Shown here piece after piece: positions 1 to 7,698 of a stretch of 35,010 bases of DNA (position 1 is its first letter; each line of letters opens with the position of its first letter). The notes below the pieces were generated by a model. It did no database searches, was not told the origin of the DNA, and saw only the letters and a list, made by a program, of their open reading frames with translations. Location: contig NZ_MWIO01000039.1 in NCBI RefSeq assembly GCF_004799035.1, positions 1-35,010 of the forward strand, written 5' to 3'. A program made the translations under genes and the position numbers. This stretch comes from Rhodanobacter lindaniclasticus. GTDB lineage: Bacteria > Pseudomonadota > Gammaproteobacteria > Xanthomonadales > Rhodanobacteraceae.

Positions 1-1
1 G

Positions 2-100
2 GCGCAGGTGCTGACCAAGGGCAATGTCTCGCTGGCGCTCAGCGGCAAGGGCGAGGGCTGGAACCTCGGCGTGGCGTTCGGCGCCTTCATCATCGAGTAG
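2..100 (+). CDS. C-terminal end of an unrecognised protein (partial)
   Basis: An open frame runs in from the left edge and stops at TAG 98-100, giving 32 residues that end in GWNLGVAFGAFIIE. The gene starts outside the window. The fragment is glycine- and hydrophobic-rich, which would suit a beta-strand or membrane-facing C-terminus, but it is too short to assign a family. The next gene follows after about 95 bp on the same strand. I cannot tell whether the two are co-transcribed. Confidence 0.5.
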   Translation, partial: AQVLTKGNVSLALSGKGEGWNLGVAFGAFIIE

Positions 101-195
101 CGCGTGCCGTGCCGCTGCGACGCCGCGCCACGGTAGGCACGGTCGGCATGCGCGGTTAAGGTAGGCGTACGCATTCCGTGCCACCGGGAGTCCCG

Positions 196-861
196 ATGTC
201 CGTATCGTCCAGCGCCGTCATGCCTCGCTACAGCTTCGGCGACGAGCTGGCCAGCAGCATCATCCACGGCCTCGGCATCGTGCTCAGCATCGCCGGGCTG
301 GCGACGCTGGTGGCGCTCGCCGCGCTGCACGGCAACGCGCTGACGGTGGTCGCCTGCGCGGTGTTCGGCACCTCGCTGGTGCTGCTGTACACCGCCTCCA
401 CGCTGTACCACTCGATTCCGCTGGCGGCGGCCAAGCCGGCGCTGCGCGCGCTGGACCACATCGCGATCTACGTGCTGATCGCCGGCACCTACACGCCGTT
501 CACCCTGGTCGCCCTGCCGGGGACGTGGGGCTGGAGCCTGTTCGTGGCGGTGTGGGCGCTGGCGCTGGCCGGCAGCGCGCTGGAGCTGGGTCTGCTCGGG
601 CGCCACCGCAAGCTGGCGGTGCTGCTGTACGTGGGCATGGGCTGGATCGGCATGGTCGCATTCAAGCCGCTCAGCGAGCACCTGCAGGCCGGCGGCACCG
701 CACTGCTGCTCGCCGGCGGCCTGGCCTATACGCTGGGCGTGCCGTTCTACCTGTGGCGGCGGCTGCCGTACCACCACGCGTTGTGGCACGGGTTCGTGCT
801 GGCCGGCAGCGTGCTGCACTTCCTCGCCGTGCTGCTGTACGTGATTCCCGATCCGGCGTGA
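196..861 (+). CDS. Hemolysin III family (PAQR/TrhA-like) membrane protein
   Basis: This encodes 221 residues of an integral inner-membrane protein with about seven hydrophobic helices. It carries the family's conserved histidine positions: SIIHGLG near the N-terminus, STLYHSIP, LDHIAIYVLIAGTYTPF, and a last block PYHHALWHGFVLAGSVLHF. These polar residues form the metal-binding core of the PAQR/hemolysin III superfamily. Bacterial members (TrhA/YqfA) are linked to membrane-lipid homeostasis, and haemolysis itself is rarely shown. The ATG at 196 is chosen because CGGGAG lies just upstream; an in-frame GTG at 178 would add six residues without a better ribosome site. The stop overlaps the GTG start of the next gene, which suggests translational coupling. 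Confidence 0.88.
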   Translation: MSVSSSAVMPRYSFGDELASSIIHGLGIVLSIAGLATLVALAALHGNALTVVACAVFGTSLVLLYTASTLYHSIPLAAAKPALRALDHIAIYVLIAGTYTPFTLVALPGTWGWSLFVAVWALALAGSALELGLLGRHRKLAVLLYVGMGWIGMVAFKPLSEHLQAGGTALLLAGGLAYTLGVPFYLWRRLPYHHALWHGFVLAGSVLHFLAVLLYVIPDPA

Positions 862-1190
862 GCGCGCCGCCGGGCCTGGCGGCGCGGCGCCGCGAACTGG
901 AGGATGCGGCCAGCCACCTGGGTCGGCCGCACACGCTGCGCTTCCGGCCGATGTTCGGCGGGCTGATGGCGTATCTCGACGAGCAGCCGTGCGCCTGGCT
1001 GACGCCAGGCGCCCTGGCCCTGAAACTGCCGCCGGCCGCGCAGCCGGCGCTGCTGCGCATCGCGGGCACGGCACGGCTGGTCGCCAGGCCCGGCGCCGCG
1101 CCGAGCCGGCACTACATCGTGCTGCCCGCCGCGCTCAGCCGCGACACCGCGCAACTCGCCCGCTGGCTGGCGAAGAGCGCGCGGCGTTGA
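858..1190 (+). CDS. TfoX N-terminal domain protein
   Basis: This encodes about 110 residues starting at GTG 858, which overlaps the TGA of the hemolysin III gene. The centre FRPMFGGLMAYLDEQPCAWLTPGALALKL matches the TfoX/Sxy N-terminal domain pattern (R-x-MFGG-x-x-x-YLD followed by a strand with a LKL-type end). Only the N-terminal domain is present; the C-terminal helix-hairpin-helix part of full-length Sxy is absent. Such stand-alone proteins are common and their role is unproven, so a role in competence should not be assumed. The gene ends 3 bp from the convergent DUF885 gene, leaving no room for a separate terminator. Confidence 0.75.
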   Translation: MSAPPGLAARRRELEDAASHLGRPHTLRFRPMFGGLMAYLDEQPCAWLTPGALALKLPPAAQPALLRIAGTARLVARPGAAPSRHYIVLPAALSRDTAQLARWLAKSARR

Positions 1191-1193
1191 CGG

Positions 1194-2966
1194 TCACGGT
1201 TTCTGCCGGGCCGGAATGAACTGCGTGCGCACCGCTTCGGCCAGTTGCTCCGGCGGCAGCAGGCCCTGGCCGATCACGAAATCGTTGAACGCCAGGCGGT
1301 CGAACTTCGGGCCCAGCGCCAGCCCGGTCTGCAGGCGCAGCTGCTGCAGGCGCAGGTAGCCGTAGAAATACGCGGTGGCCTGGCCGGGCGAATTGTAGGT
1401 GTAGCGGTTGATCTCCTGCGTGGCGAGCGCGTCGGACAAGCCCACCTCGTGCATCAGGATCTGCTTGGCACGCTCGGGGGTGATCAGGCCGAGGTTGAGC
1501 ATCGGGTCGAGGTAGGCGCGCGCGGCGCGCATCAGGCGCGCTTGCAGCGCGGCGAATTGCCCGGCCGGCGGCTCGTACGGCAGCATCTCCGACTCGGCAT
1601 ACAGCGCCCAGCCTTCCACGTTGACGCTGTTGAACGCGAACAGGCTGCGTGCCAGCGACACGCCGCGCTCGACCATCGCGGCGAACTGCAGCTCGTGGCC
1701 GGGCCGGCCCTCGTGCGCGGTGAGCGTCCACGCCGCGGCCTTGTAGGTGAAGTCGTCGTAGGCCTGGGTCGCGTCGCCGTTCTTGCCCGGGTTGCCCATG
1801 GTCAGCACGAAGGTGCCCTGCTCGCCGTGGTTGTTGATGAACGGCGGCGGGTCCATGTGCGGCGCCGGCACCTGCGCGGCTTCCGCGTCGGAGGCCAGGC
1901 GCATCTGCATCTTGCGCTGCGGCAGGGTGACGATGCGCTCGCGGCGAATGGTGTCCTCGATGTGGCCGAGCACCTCGTGGTACCACGGCTCGACCTGGTC
2001 CCGACCCAACTGGTCCTTCTTCAGTGCCTTGAGCACCGCGCGGTAGTCGGTGGCATCGATGCCTTCGGCCTTCGCCACCACCGGCGCCAGCACCTGCATC
2101 ATGCCTTGCAGCTCGACGAACTCCAGCTGCGCCTGCTCCATCAACTGCTGCGGCGGGATGTCGATGCCGACCTGGCGCAGGTTGTAGGCGTACAGCGGCT
2201 CGGGCAGGCGGAAATCGGCGCGGGCGCGCGGCAGCACGGTGCCGCGCACCCAGCCGTCGTACGCCTTCAGCTGCACATCGAGCGCATCCAGCGCGGCCTT
2301 GCCCTCGGCATCGTCCAGCTTGTACTTGGCGAACAGCTGGCGGATGCCGCCCACGTAGCGCGCGGTGTTGGACAGCTTCTGCTCCACTTCGCCCCGATAC
2401 GGGCCGAGCAGCGCCTTGTTGCCGAGCCGGGCGACGGTCTGCGCCTTCGCCAGCTCGGCGATCGGCGTGCAGCCGGGCGCCTTGCCCACGTAGCACTGCA
2501 GGCGCTTCAGCGCGGACGGGCGGCGCGCGGCGGCCACGTCGTCCTTCAGCAGGCTGAATTCGCCGCTGAACACCAGTTCGCCGACGTCGGTGTACGGCAG
2601 CAGGTATTTGCGGTTGAGGTCGATGCCCTCGATCTGCTCGGCGGTGGTCTTGATCAGGATCTGCAGGTCCTGCCGCACGTTGGGGTCGTGCTCCGCCGCC
2701 AGCAGGGTCTGCAGCTTCGCCTTGGCCGCAACCAGCGCGGCGCGCGAGCGTTCGTCCACGCCGGGGCGGAGGTCGGCGACCTTGTCGTCGTAGCCGGATA
2801 CGCCGATCTGCGAGGCGAACTCCGGACTGAAGCGGGCGATCTGTTCGAGCAGGATCTGCGAGTCGGCGTTGCTGCGGGCGATCCAGACCGGCGGTGCAGT
2901 CTGGGCGTGCAGCGAAGCGGTCGCGGCCAGCACGGCGGCGAAGGCGAAGATGAGGCGTCTGGACAT
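1194..2966 (-). CDS. Secreted DUF885 family protein (putative metallopeptidase)
   Basis: This encodes 590 residues beginning MSRRLIFAFAAVLAATASLHA, a typical Sec signal peptide with likely cleavage after SLHA. ATG 2966 is chosen because GGGAG precedes it and because a longer reading would bury the signal peptide. The body is the DUF885 family. Near residues 418-424 it carries HEGRPGH, followed about 30 residues later by EGWALYAE. Together these resemble the zinc-binding HE-x-x-x-GH plus glutamate arrangement of gluzincin-like peptidases. The likely location is the periplasm or extracellular space, as a peptidase or a hydrolase of peptide-like substrates; the substrate is unknown. It is transcribed away from the DUF456 gene by a 64-bp gap on the same strand and may share its transcript. 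Confidence 0.85.
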   Translation of the reverse strand: MSRRLIFAFAAVLAATASLHAQTAPPVWIARSNADSQILLEQIARFSPEFASQIGVSGYDDKVADLRPGVDERSRAALVAAKAKLQTLLAAEHDPNVRQDLQILIKTTAEQIEGIDLNRKYLLPYTDVGELVFSGEFSLLKDDVAAARRPSALKRLQCYVGKAPGCTPIAELAKAQTVARLGNKALLGPYRGEVEQKLSNTARYVGGIRQLFAKYKLDDAEGKAALDALDVQLKAYDGWVRGTVLPRARADFRLPEPLYAYNLRQVGIDIPPQQLMEQAQLEFVELQGMMQVLAPVVAKAEGIDATDYRAVLKALKKDQLGRDQVEPWYHEVLGHIEDTIRRERIVTLPQRKMQMRLASDAEAAQVPAPHMDPPPFINNHGEQGTFVLTMGNPGKNGDATQAYDDFTYKAAAWTLTAHEGRPGHELQFAAMVERGVSLARSLFAFNSVNVEGWALYAESEMLPYEPPAGQFAALQARLMRAARAYLDPMLNLGLITPERAKQILMHEVGLSDALATQEINRYTYNSPGQATAYFYGYLRLQQLRLQTGLALGPKFDRLAFNDFVIGQGLLPPEQLAEAVRTQFIPARQKP

Positions 2967-3030
2967 GGCGTTCTCCCTGGGGAGGCGCCAGCCTAGGACG
3001 CCGCGCATGCCGCAGGCATGTGCCGGAAGC

Positions 3031-3516
3031 TCAGCCGAACAGCATTGCCAGCCCGAACAACCCCACCATCACGAACGAGAGCACCAGCTTGACCAAGGTA
3101 CCGAGCAGCAGGCCCAGCCAGGTGCCGACACCGACGTGGGCCGAGCGCAGCACGCTGGTGCCGGAGGCCAGCTCGCCGGCCAGCGCGCCGAGGAACGGCC
3201 CGAACAGCAGGCCGGGGATGCCGAAGAACATGCCCAGCACGGTGCCCAGCGCCGCGCCCCACAGGGCCCGCTTGCTGGCGCCGACGCGCCTGGCGCCGAG
3301 CGTGCTGGCGACGAAGTCGACGATCACCCCGAGCGTGCCCAGCGCGCCGATGAGCAGCAGCCACCACAGGCCCAGGTGGCGGTAGCCGTCCACTGCCGCG
3401 GCCAGCCAGATGCCGCCGAACAGCATCGGGATGCCGGGCAGCGCCGGCAGCACGGCGCCGGCCAGGCCGCCGACGATCAGCAGCGCGGCGAGGAGGTAGA
3501 GCGCGATGTCGAGCAT
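3031..3516 (-). CDS. DUF456 family membrane protein
   Basis: This encodes 161 residues with several hydrophobic helices and the glycine-rich DUF456 signature: an N-terminal LPALPGIPMLFGG loop, a middle DFVASTLGARRVGASKRALWGAALGTVLGMFFG stretch, and FGPFLGALAGEL. The family is a small inner-membrane protein of unknown function. The start could be ATG 3516 or ATG 3522 (two more residues, MP); neither has a strong ribosome site. The region just upstream contains a pair of inverted REP-like palindromes (3539-3623). Confidence 0.82.
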   Translation of the reverse strand: MLDIALYLLAALLIVGGLAGAVLPALPGIPMLFGGIWLAAAVDGYRHLGLWWLLLIGALGTLGVIVDFVASTLGARRVGASKRALWGAALGTVLGMFFGIPGLLFGPFLGALAGELASGTSVLRSAHVGVGTWLGLLLGTLVKLVLSFVMVGLFGLAMLFG

Positions 3517-3538
3517 GGGCATTCCGGTGAACCAGAGA

Positions 3539-3623
3539 TAGGGGCCCGCTCGCGGGCGATGCTGCTGGAGCCAGAATACTTCGATGCGCGGCGGCACCGG
3601 CATCGCCCGCGAGCGGGCTCCTA
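3539..3623. repeat. Head-to-head pair of REP-like palindromes
   Basis: Two 24-bp elements lie in inverted orientation at 3539-3562 and 3600-3623, differing at one base. Each contains a GCCCGC-TC-GCGGGC hairpin and a TAGGRGCC head, the structure of gammaproteobacterial REP/BIME units. The 37 bp between them could close a large cruciform or RNA stem. The right copy reaches into the ferredoxin reductase gene: its terminal CTA is that gene's stop codon (read as TAG on the minus strand). On the minus strand the pair sits between the reductase and the DUF456 gene, where it could attenuate transcription or protect the reductase mRNA from 3' decay. Confidence 0.8.
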
Positions 3624-4388
3624 CTTCTCCACGAAGGCCCGCTCGATCACGTAGTCGCCCGGTTCGCGCGTGCGCGGCGAGGCCTGGAAGCCGCGGCCGT
3701 CGAGCAGGGCGCTGAGGTCGTCCAGCATGGCCGGGCTGCCGCACAGCATCACGCGGTCGGTGGCCGGGTTCAGCGGCGGCAGGCCGGTGGCCGCGCCCAT
3801 CGCGCCGTCGACGATCGCATCGGTGATGCGGCCATGGTGGCGGAACGGTTCGCGCGTCACGGTCGGGTAGTAGATCAGCTTCTCGCGCACCAGCTCGCCC
3901 AGGTACTCGTGCCGCGGCAGCTCGTTTTCCAGATAGTCGGCGTAGGCGAGGTCCTCGACCCGGCGCACGCCGTGGGCCAGCACGATCTTGTCGAAGCGCT
4001 CGTAGGTGTGCGGGTCGCGGATGATGCTGAGGAACGGCGCCAGCCCGGTGCCGGTGCCGAGCAGGTAGAGGTTGCGGCCGGGCTTGAGGTCGTTCAGCAC
4101 CAGCGTGCCGGTGGGCTTGCGCGTGACGATCAGCGGGTCACCGGGCTGCAGGTGCTGCAGGCGCGAGGTCAGCGGGCCATTGGCCACCTTGATCGAGAAG
4201 AACTCCAGGTGCTCCTCCCAACTGGCGCTGGCGATGGAATAGGCGCGCATCAGCGGGCGGGTTTCCGCCTCCAGGCCGATCATCACGAACTGGCCGCTGT
4301 CGAAGCGGAAGCCGGGGTCGCGGGTGGTGCGGAAGCTGAACAGCGTGTCGTTCCAATGCTGCACGTCGATCACGTGCTCGGTTGCCAT
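3621..4388 (-). CDS. fpr: Ferredoxin--NADP(+) reductase (subclass I, bacterial type)
   Basis: This encodes 255 residues, the usual length for bacterial ferredoxin-NADP reductase, which moves electrons between NADPH and ferredoxin or flavodoxin using FAD. Visible motifs are RAYS at residues 48-51 (FAD-binding RxYS/T), GTGTGLAP at 111-118 (NADPH pyrophosphate site), CGSPAML (nicotinamide site), and the C-terminus ERAFVEK, typical of Azotobacter/Pseudomonas-type subclass I enzymes. ATG 4388 gives the family start MATEHVIDVQHWNDTLFSF; an in-frame ATG at 4397 would add three residues. The stop codon lies inside a REP-like repeat. Confidence 0.93.
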   Translation of the reverse strand: MATEHVIDVQHWNDTLFSFRTTRDPGFRFDSGQFVMIGLEAETRPLMRAYSIASASWEEHLEFFSIKVANGPLTSRLQHLQPGDPLIVTRKPTGTLVLNDLKPGRNLYLLGTGTGLAPFLSIIRDPHTYERFDKIVLAHGVRRVEDLAYADYLENELPRHEYLGELVREKLIYYPTVTREPFRHHGRITDAIVDGAMGAATGLPPLNPATDRVMLCGSPAMLDDLSALLDGRGFQASPRTREPGDYVIERAFVEK

Positions 4389-4798
4389 GGCCACCATCAG
4401 GGGGTTTCTCGTCCGGGTTGATCGGCGGCGCGCGGGGCGTCGGCCGTCGGGTTGCAGGAGGTCGTGGCCGCGGCCATGCAGCGAAGGCGCGAAGCGCGCG
4501 GCGGTCAACCTGCAAGGATACGCCAGCACCCCGGTGATCGCCGAATCGAATTCCGTGACGGGTTGCCGCATCCCCTGCGCGGGCCTCGTGTATCACGTTG
4601 TCGTAGGTCGCCGCCTACATCCTTGGCCGCCCGCGGATGGCAGTACGCGCGTTCTTGAACTACAGCCGCCGGCTGCGCATACTGCGACCGTTGCTCCGAT
4701 CCGGCGGCGCCAGGCCGGATGGGAAGGAAGCCAGGGGGATTCCTGTGCACGCCGACGACGGCGCGGCGGGGTTTTCTTGAGGTCTACTTCGGGAGCTG
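4389..4798. other. Intergenic region between divergent fpr and the eCIS regulator
   Basis: This 410-bp stretch shows no convincing gene. It must hold the promoter of the leftward reductase gene and that of the rightward activator. It contains a small GTAGG/CCTAC hairpin near 4605-4620 and one reasonable sigma-70-type candidate at 4655-4683. It marks the left boundary between housekeeping genes and the injection-system locus. I see no tRNA, integrase remnant or direct-repeat attachment site in it. Confidence 0.5.
4655..4683 (+). promoter_or_regulatory. Candidate sigma-70-type promoter for the activator gene
   Basis: TTGAAC (4655-4660) and CATACT (4678-4683) are separated by 17 bp, each matching four of six consensus positions. 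The activator start codon lies about 115 bp downstream. The call rests on spacing and resemblance alone; other placements are possible in this GC-rich gap. Confidence 0.3.
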
Positions 4799-5791
4799 AT
4801 GATGCCGATCATGATCGGCCAATCCCAGGCAATCGTCGCGGTGCGGGCGCAGTTGCAGCGCTTTGCCGCCTGCGACGTGCAGGTGCTGATCGAGGGCGAA
4901 ACCGGCACCGGCAAGGAAGTCGCCGCACGCGAAATCCACTACGCCAGCGCGCGCCGGGATTTTCCCTTCGTGCCGGTCAATTGCGGCGCCATTCCCGACA
5001 GCCTGATCGAGAGCGAACTGTTCGGCCACGGCCGCGGCGCCTTCACCGATGCCAAGGTGGCCCAGCCCGGCCTGGTCGACCACGCCCGCGGCGGCACCCT
5101 GTTCCTGGATGAGGTCGACGCGCTCTCGGCCAAGGGCCAGGTGACCTTGCTGCGCTTCCTGCAGGACAGCGAATACCGCCCGGTCGGCGGCGGCGCCATG
5201 CGCACGTCGGATGCGCGCATCATCGCCGCCACCAACAGCTGCCTGGCGCGGCAGGTGGAAGCCGGCCGCTTCCGGCAGGATCTGCAGTACCGGCTCAACG
5301 CGCTGTACCTGCATCTGCCGCCGCTGCGCGAGCGCGAGGGTGACGTGGCCTTGCTGGCGCAGCATTTCCTGCACGCGGTGGCGATTCGCCTGCATGGCCC
5401 GTTCAAGCACTGGAGCGAGCCGGCGATGGCCGCGCTGCAGGCACATGCCTGGCCGGGCAACGTGCGCGAGCTGGACAACGTCGCGCTGCGGGCCTACATG
5501 TGCAGCGACGACGCGATCGTCGGCCTGACCGCGCTGGCCACCGCCGATCCGGCCTTCATCGGGCCACGCCCGCAGCCGCGGCGGCGGGCGAACGAACCGG
5601 AGCTCGGCTTCCGCGTGGCCAAGACCCGTGCGATCCACCAGTTCGAGCACGATTACCTGGTGCAGCTGATGCAACGCGCCAGCGGCAACATCAGCGCCGC
5701 CGCGCGGCTGTCCGGCACCGAGCGCCGCCAGCTCGGCAAGCTGCTGGTCAAGCACGGCATCGGCATCAAGGCCTTCCGCACGCGCCAGTGA
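4799..5791 (+). CDS. Sigma-54-dependent transcriptional activator (AAA+ plus Fis HTH, no sensor domain)
   Basis: This encodes 330 residues (328-330 depending on which of the tandem ATGs at 4799 and 4802 is used; GGGAG lies at 4791-4795). The AAA+ domain begins almost at the first residue, with Walker A GETGTGKE at 33-40, the sigma-54 contact loop GAFTDA at 80-85 (a variant of GAFTGA), Walker B GTLFLDE at 99-105, and a later WPGNVREL motif. The C-terminal segment GNISAAARLSGTERRQLGKLL is a Fis-type DNA-binding helix-turn-helix. There is no receiver, GAF or PAS domain, so activity is probably set by expression level or by a partner protein, as in PspF or HrpR/S-type activators. Two sigma-54 promoters with a shared upstream palindrome lie just downstream, in front of the protease gene and the eCIS operon. 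They are its likely targets. Confidence 0.9.
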   Translation: MMPIMIGQSQAIVAVRAQLQRFAACDVQVLIEGETGTGKEVAAREIHYASARRDFPFVPVNCGAIPDSLIESELFGHGRGAFTDAKVAQPGLVDHARGGTLFLDEVDALSAKGQVTLLRFLQDSEYRPVGGGAMRTSDARIIAATNSCLARQVEAGRFRQDLQYRLNALYLHLPPLREREGDVALLAQHFLHAVAIRLHGPFKHWSEPAMAALQAHAWPGNVRELDNVALRAYMCSDDAIVGLTALATADPAFIGPRPQPRRRANEPELGFRVAKTRAIHQFEHDYLVQLMQRASGNISAAARLSGTERRQLGKLLVKHGIGIKAFRTRQ

Positions 5792-5845
5792 ATTCCCGAG
5801 CCCACCGCAGCCGCGGGTGCGCCGTTACCCATGGCGTGCGCGGAA

Positions 5846-5863
5846 CGGGTCAGGGCTGCCCCG
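5846..5863. promoter_or_regulatory. Putative activator-binding site (UAS) 1
   Basis: This is the imperfect inverted repeat CGGGTCAG-GG-CTGCCCCG. Its centre lies 69.5 bp before the first base of the sigma-54 core at 5924. The same palindrome with the same 2-bp spacer occurs at 7620-7637, 70.5 bp before the second sigma-54 core. The matching sequence and distance suggest the enhancer site of the neighbouring activator. Confidence 0.6.
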
Positions 5864-5923
5864 GCATCGAGCCGCCGAATCGTTCGCGCCCAGCCGCCGC
5901 GCCATTTCCGCTCCCCCGTTCCA

Positions 5924-5939
5924 TGGCATGCCTGTTGCC
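5924..5939 (+). promoter_or_regulatory. Sigma-54 promoter in front of the calpain-like protease gene
   Basis: TGGCATG-CCTG-TTGCC has the exact spacing of the -24/-12 consensus (GG and GC separated by 10 bp). Transcription would start near 5949-5950, giving a leader of about 104 nt before ATG 6054. The activator gene ends 132 bp upstream. A perfect palindrome overlaps the -12 element. Confidence 0.75.
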
Positions 5940-5958
5940 AGTCCAGCGATGGACTGGC
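5937..5958. promoter_or_regulatory. Perfect palindrome over the -12 element and start site
   Basis: Arms GCCAGTCCA (5937-5945) and TGGACTGGC (5950-5958) flank GCGA. The repeat starts at the -12 GC of the sigma-54 core and runs past the expected transcription start, so the left arm would not be in the transcript. That position suits a DNA operator for a repressor better than an RNA hairpin. The second sigma-54 promoter lacks it. Confidence 0.5.
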
Positions 5959-6053
5959 GCCGCAGGGCGTGACGAATCCTGCCGAGCCGGTCCCGCGTCG
6001 CGATCGTGTCCTTCCGGCCACCCACGGCGCGCCACCTGGCCAGGGAGAACGAG

Positions 6054-7499
6054 ATGGCAACGTCGAAAACCAGCAAGTCGAAAACGACCTCCAGCCGGTC
6101 CGCCGCGCGGCCGGCATCGGCCCGCGCGCGCACGGCCGCGGCCACCGGCGGACAAGGGCAGAACTGCGCGGTGATCAACCCGTACGCGCTGGCCGAACTG
6201 GTCGCGGGCCAGCCGATTCCGTGGAACGAGCTGCCCGATCCGCATCGTGTGCTGGAACAGGTGCTGGCCACGCCGTACGAGGAGTTGTTCGATCCCAAGT
6301 TCGGCGGACCGCTCTACGTCGGCATGGCGCTGGACGCGAACCTCAAGCTGGTGCCGCAGCGCTCGCCGCTACTCGACCTGCAGCCGCGCCGGGAAGGCGA
6401 CGACGCCGCCGGCGGCGGTCTGGAAAGCATCGATGCGCACGCCACGCTGGCCGAGCTGGCCAGGACGGGTGTGCTGAAATCCCTCCTGGACTGGCCGATC
6501 CTGTGCGCCGACCTGTCGCGCTTCACGCGGCTGCAGCTGGTGTTGCGGTTGCCGCCGGCGCTGCGCGACTTGCAGCTGGGCAACGCGCTGTCCGCCGACG
6601 TGGTGCGTGCGATCACCGCCGACAGCAGGCTCGTCAAGCAGGTGATCGCCGCCGGCTGGACACCGCCGGGCGCGCACTGGGCCGCATCGGGCGACTTCTT
6701 CAACGAGACCGCCGAGTTCTTCGATCCGGTACAGGGCGCCGTGGCCAACTGCTATTACATCGCGGCGTTGTCGGCGGTCGCCTGGGCCACGCCGTTCCGG
6801 CTGGCACACCAGACTCGCGCCACCGGTCCGATCCAGGCGCAGTTCAACGACCAGATCAGTTTCTGCACGCCGGATTCCGGCGGCGCGCTGGACCGGGCGG
6901 TCCAGGTGTCCGAAGCCGTGCCGCTGACCGCCGGCGGCTATCCGATCTATTGCCGCTCCAGCGAAAGCAGCGAGAGCTGGCCGGCCGTCTACGAGAAGGC
7001 CTATGCCAAGCTCAAGACCGGCACCAGCACCGACATGCCCGACATCACCCAGACCGCCTGGGGCGATTGCGTGTGGGCGACTGCCCAGCTCAACGGGGGC
7101 ACGCGGCACTACTACAACACCGCCGATCACAGCGCCGACGAGCTGTGGCAACTGCTGCGCTCCAACTGCCTTTCGTATCGCACTTTCAACCCGATGACGG
7201 CGTGGACGTATTCCTCCGGCGACGCCGCGCCCGACCATGTCGACTATGCGAGCGCCCACGTGGTGGGCTCGCACTGCTACACCGTGCTCGGCTGGGCCTA
7301 TCGCCAGTGCCGGCGCTGGATCGTGCTGCGCAATCCCTGGGGCAACACCGAGGCTACCGCCAGCGTGCTGGACGCCACCATTTCCATGTACGACGTGAGC
7401 TGGTGGCGGCCGGTCACCCTGAAGACCACCGATGGCGTGTTCGCGATGGAGATCGGCGCGTTCAAGAAATATTTCGCCGGCTTCGGCACCGCCCACTGA
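6054..7499 (+). CDS. Calpain-like (C2, papain-fold) cysteine protease, candidate eCIS cargo
   Basis: This encodes 481 residues. ATG 6054 follows CAGGGAGAACGAG, a good ribosome site. Residues 1 to about 33 are a low-complexity stretch rich in Ser, Thr, Lys, Arg and Ala (MATSKTSKSKTTSSR...), and no Sec signal is visible. The C-terminal half carries a complete calpain-type catalytic set. QGAVANCYYIAALSA places the oxyanion glutamine at Q227 and the nucleophile at C233, with the same six-residue spacing as calpain QGxxGDCW. SHCYTVLGWAY gives H407, and IVLRNPWGN gives N427. No EF-hand or C2 domain is present. The gene has its own sigma-54 promoter, matching that of the eCIS operon, and sits between the regulator and that operon. 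The likely role (inference) is an injected effector with a disordered loading signal; a processing protease is the alternative. Confidence 0.8.
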   Translation: MATSKTSKSKTTSSRSAARPASARARTAAATGGQGQNCAVINPYALAELVAGQPIPWNELPDPHRVLEQVLATPYEELFDPKFGGPLYVGMALDANLKLVPQRSPLLDLQPRREGDDAAGGGLESIDAHATLAELARTGVLKSLLDWPILCADLSRFTRLQLVLRLPPALRDLQLGNALSADVVRAITADSRLVKQVIAAGWTPPGAHWAASGDFFNETAEFFDPVQGAVANCYYIAALSAVAWATPFRLAHQTRATGPIQAQFNDQISFCTPDSGGALDRAVQVSEAVPLTAGGYPIYCRSSESSESWPAVYEKAYAKLKTGTSTDMPDITQTAWGDCVWATAQLNGGTRHYYNTADHSADELWQLLRSNCLSYRTFNPMTAWTYSSGDAAPDHVDYASAHVVGSHCYTVLGWAYRQCRRWIVLRNPWGNTEATASVLDATISMYDVSWWRPVTLKTTDGVFAMEIGAFKKYFAGFGTAH

Positions 7500-7619
7500 A
7501 CACGCCGTGGCCGCCCTCCGCCCCAGACCGAAGCCCGCGCCGTGTCCGTCCCGTGGCAAGCGGCGCGGCAGAAGCAACGGGGTAGACCGGGTGCAATCGT
7601 TCGCGCTGCGCCTCGGGGC

Positions 7620-7637
7620 CGGGTCAGTCCTGACCCG
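7620..7637. promoter_or_regulatory. Putative activator-binding site (UAS) 2
   Basis: This is the perfect inverted repeat CGGGTCAG-TC-CTGACCCG, extended by one more paired base on each side (7619-7638). It is centred 70.5 bp before the sigma-54 core at 7699. It matches the site at 5846-5863 in sequence, spacer length and distance. It could also fold as a hairpin ending the protease transcript, but no T-tract follows. Confidence 0.65.
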
Positions 7638-7698
7638 GTCGCACCGCCGCCGACGGGACCTGGGCCCGGCGCCATGCCGTTTCGCCGCCAGCGGGCGC

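Noticed and set aside
7619-7638. Palindrome read as a rho-independent terminator of the protease gene
   Set aside because: No T-tract follows, it lies 120 bp after the stop, and the matching palindrome at the same distance before the other sigma-54 promoter favours an activator site. A dual role cannot be excluded.
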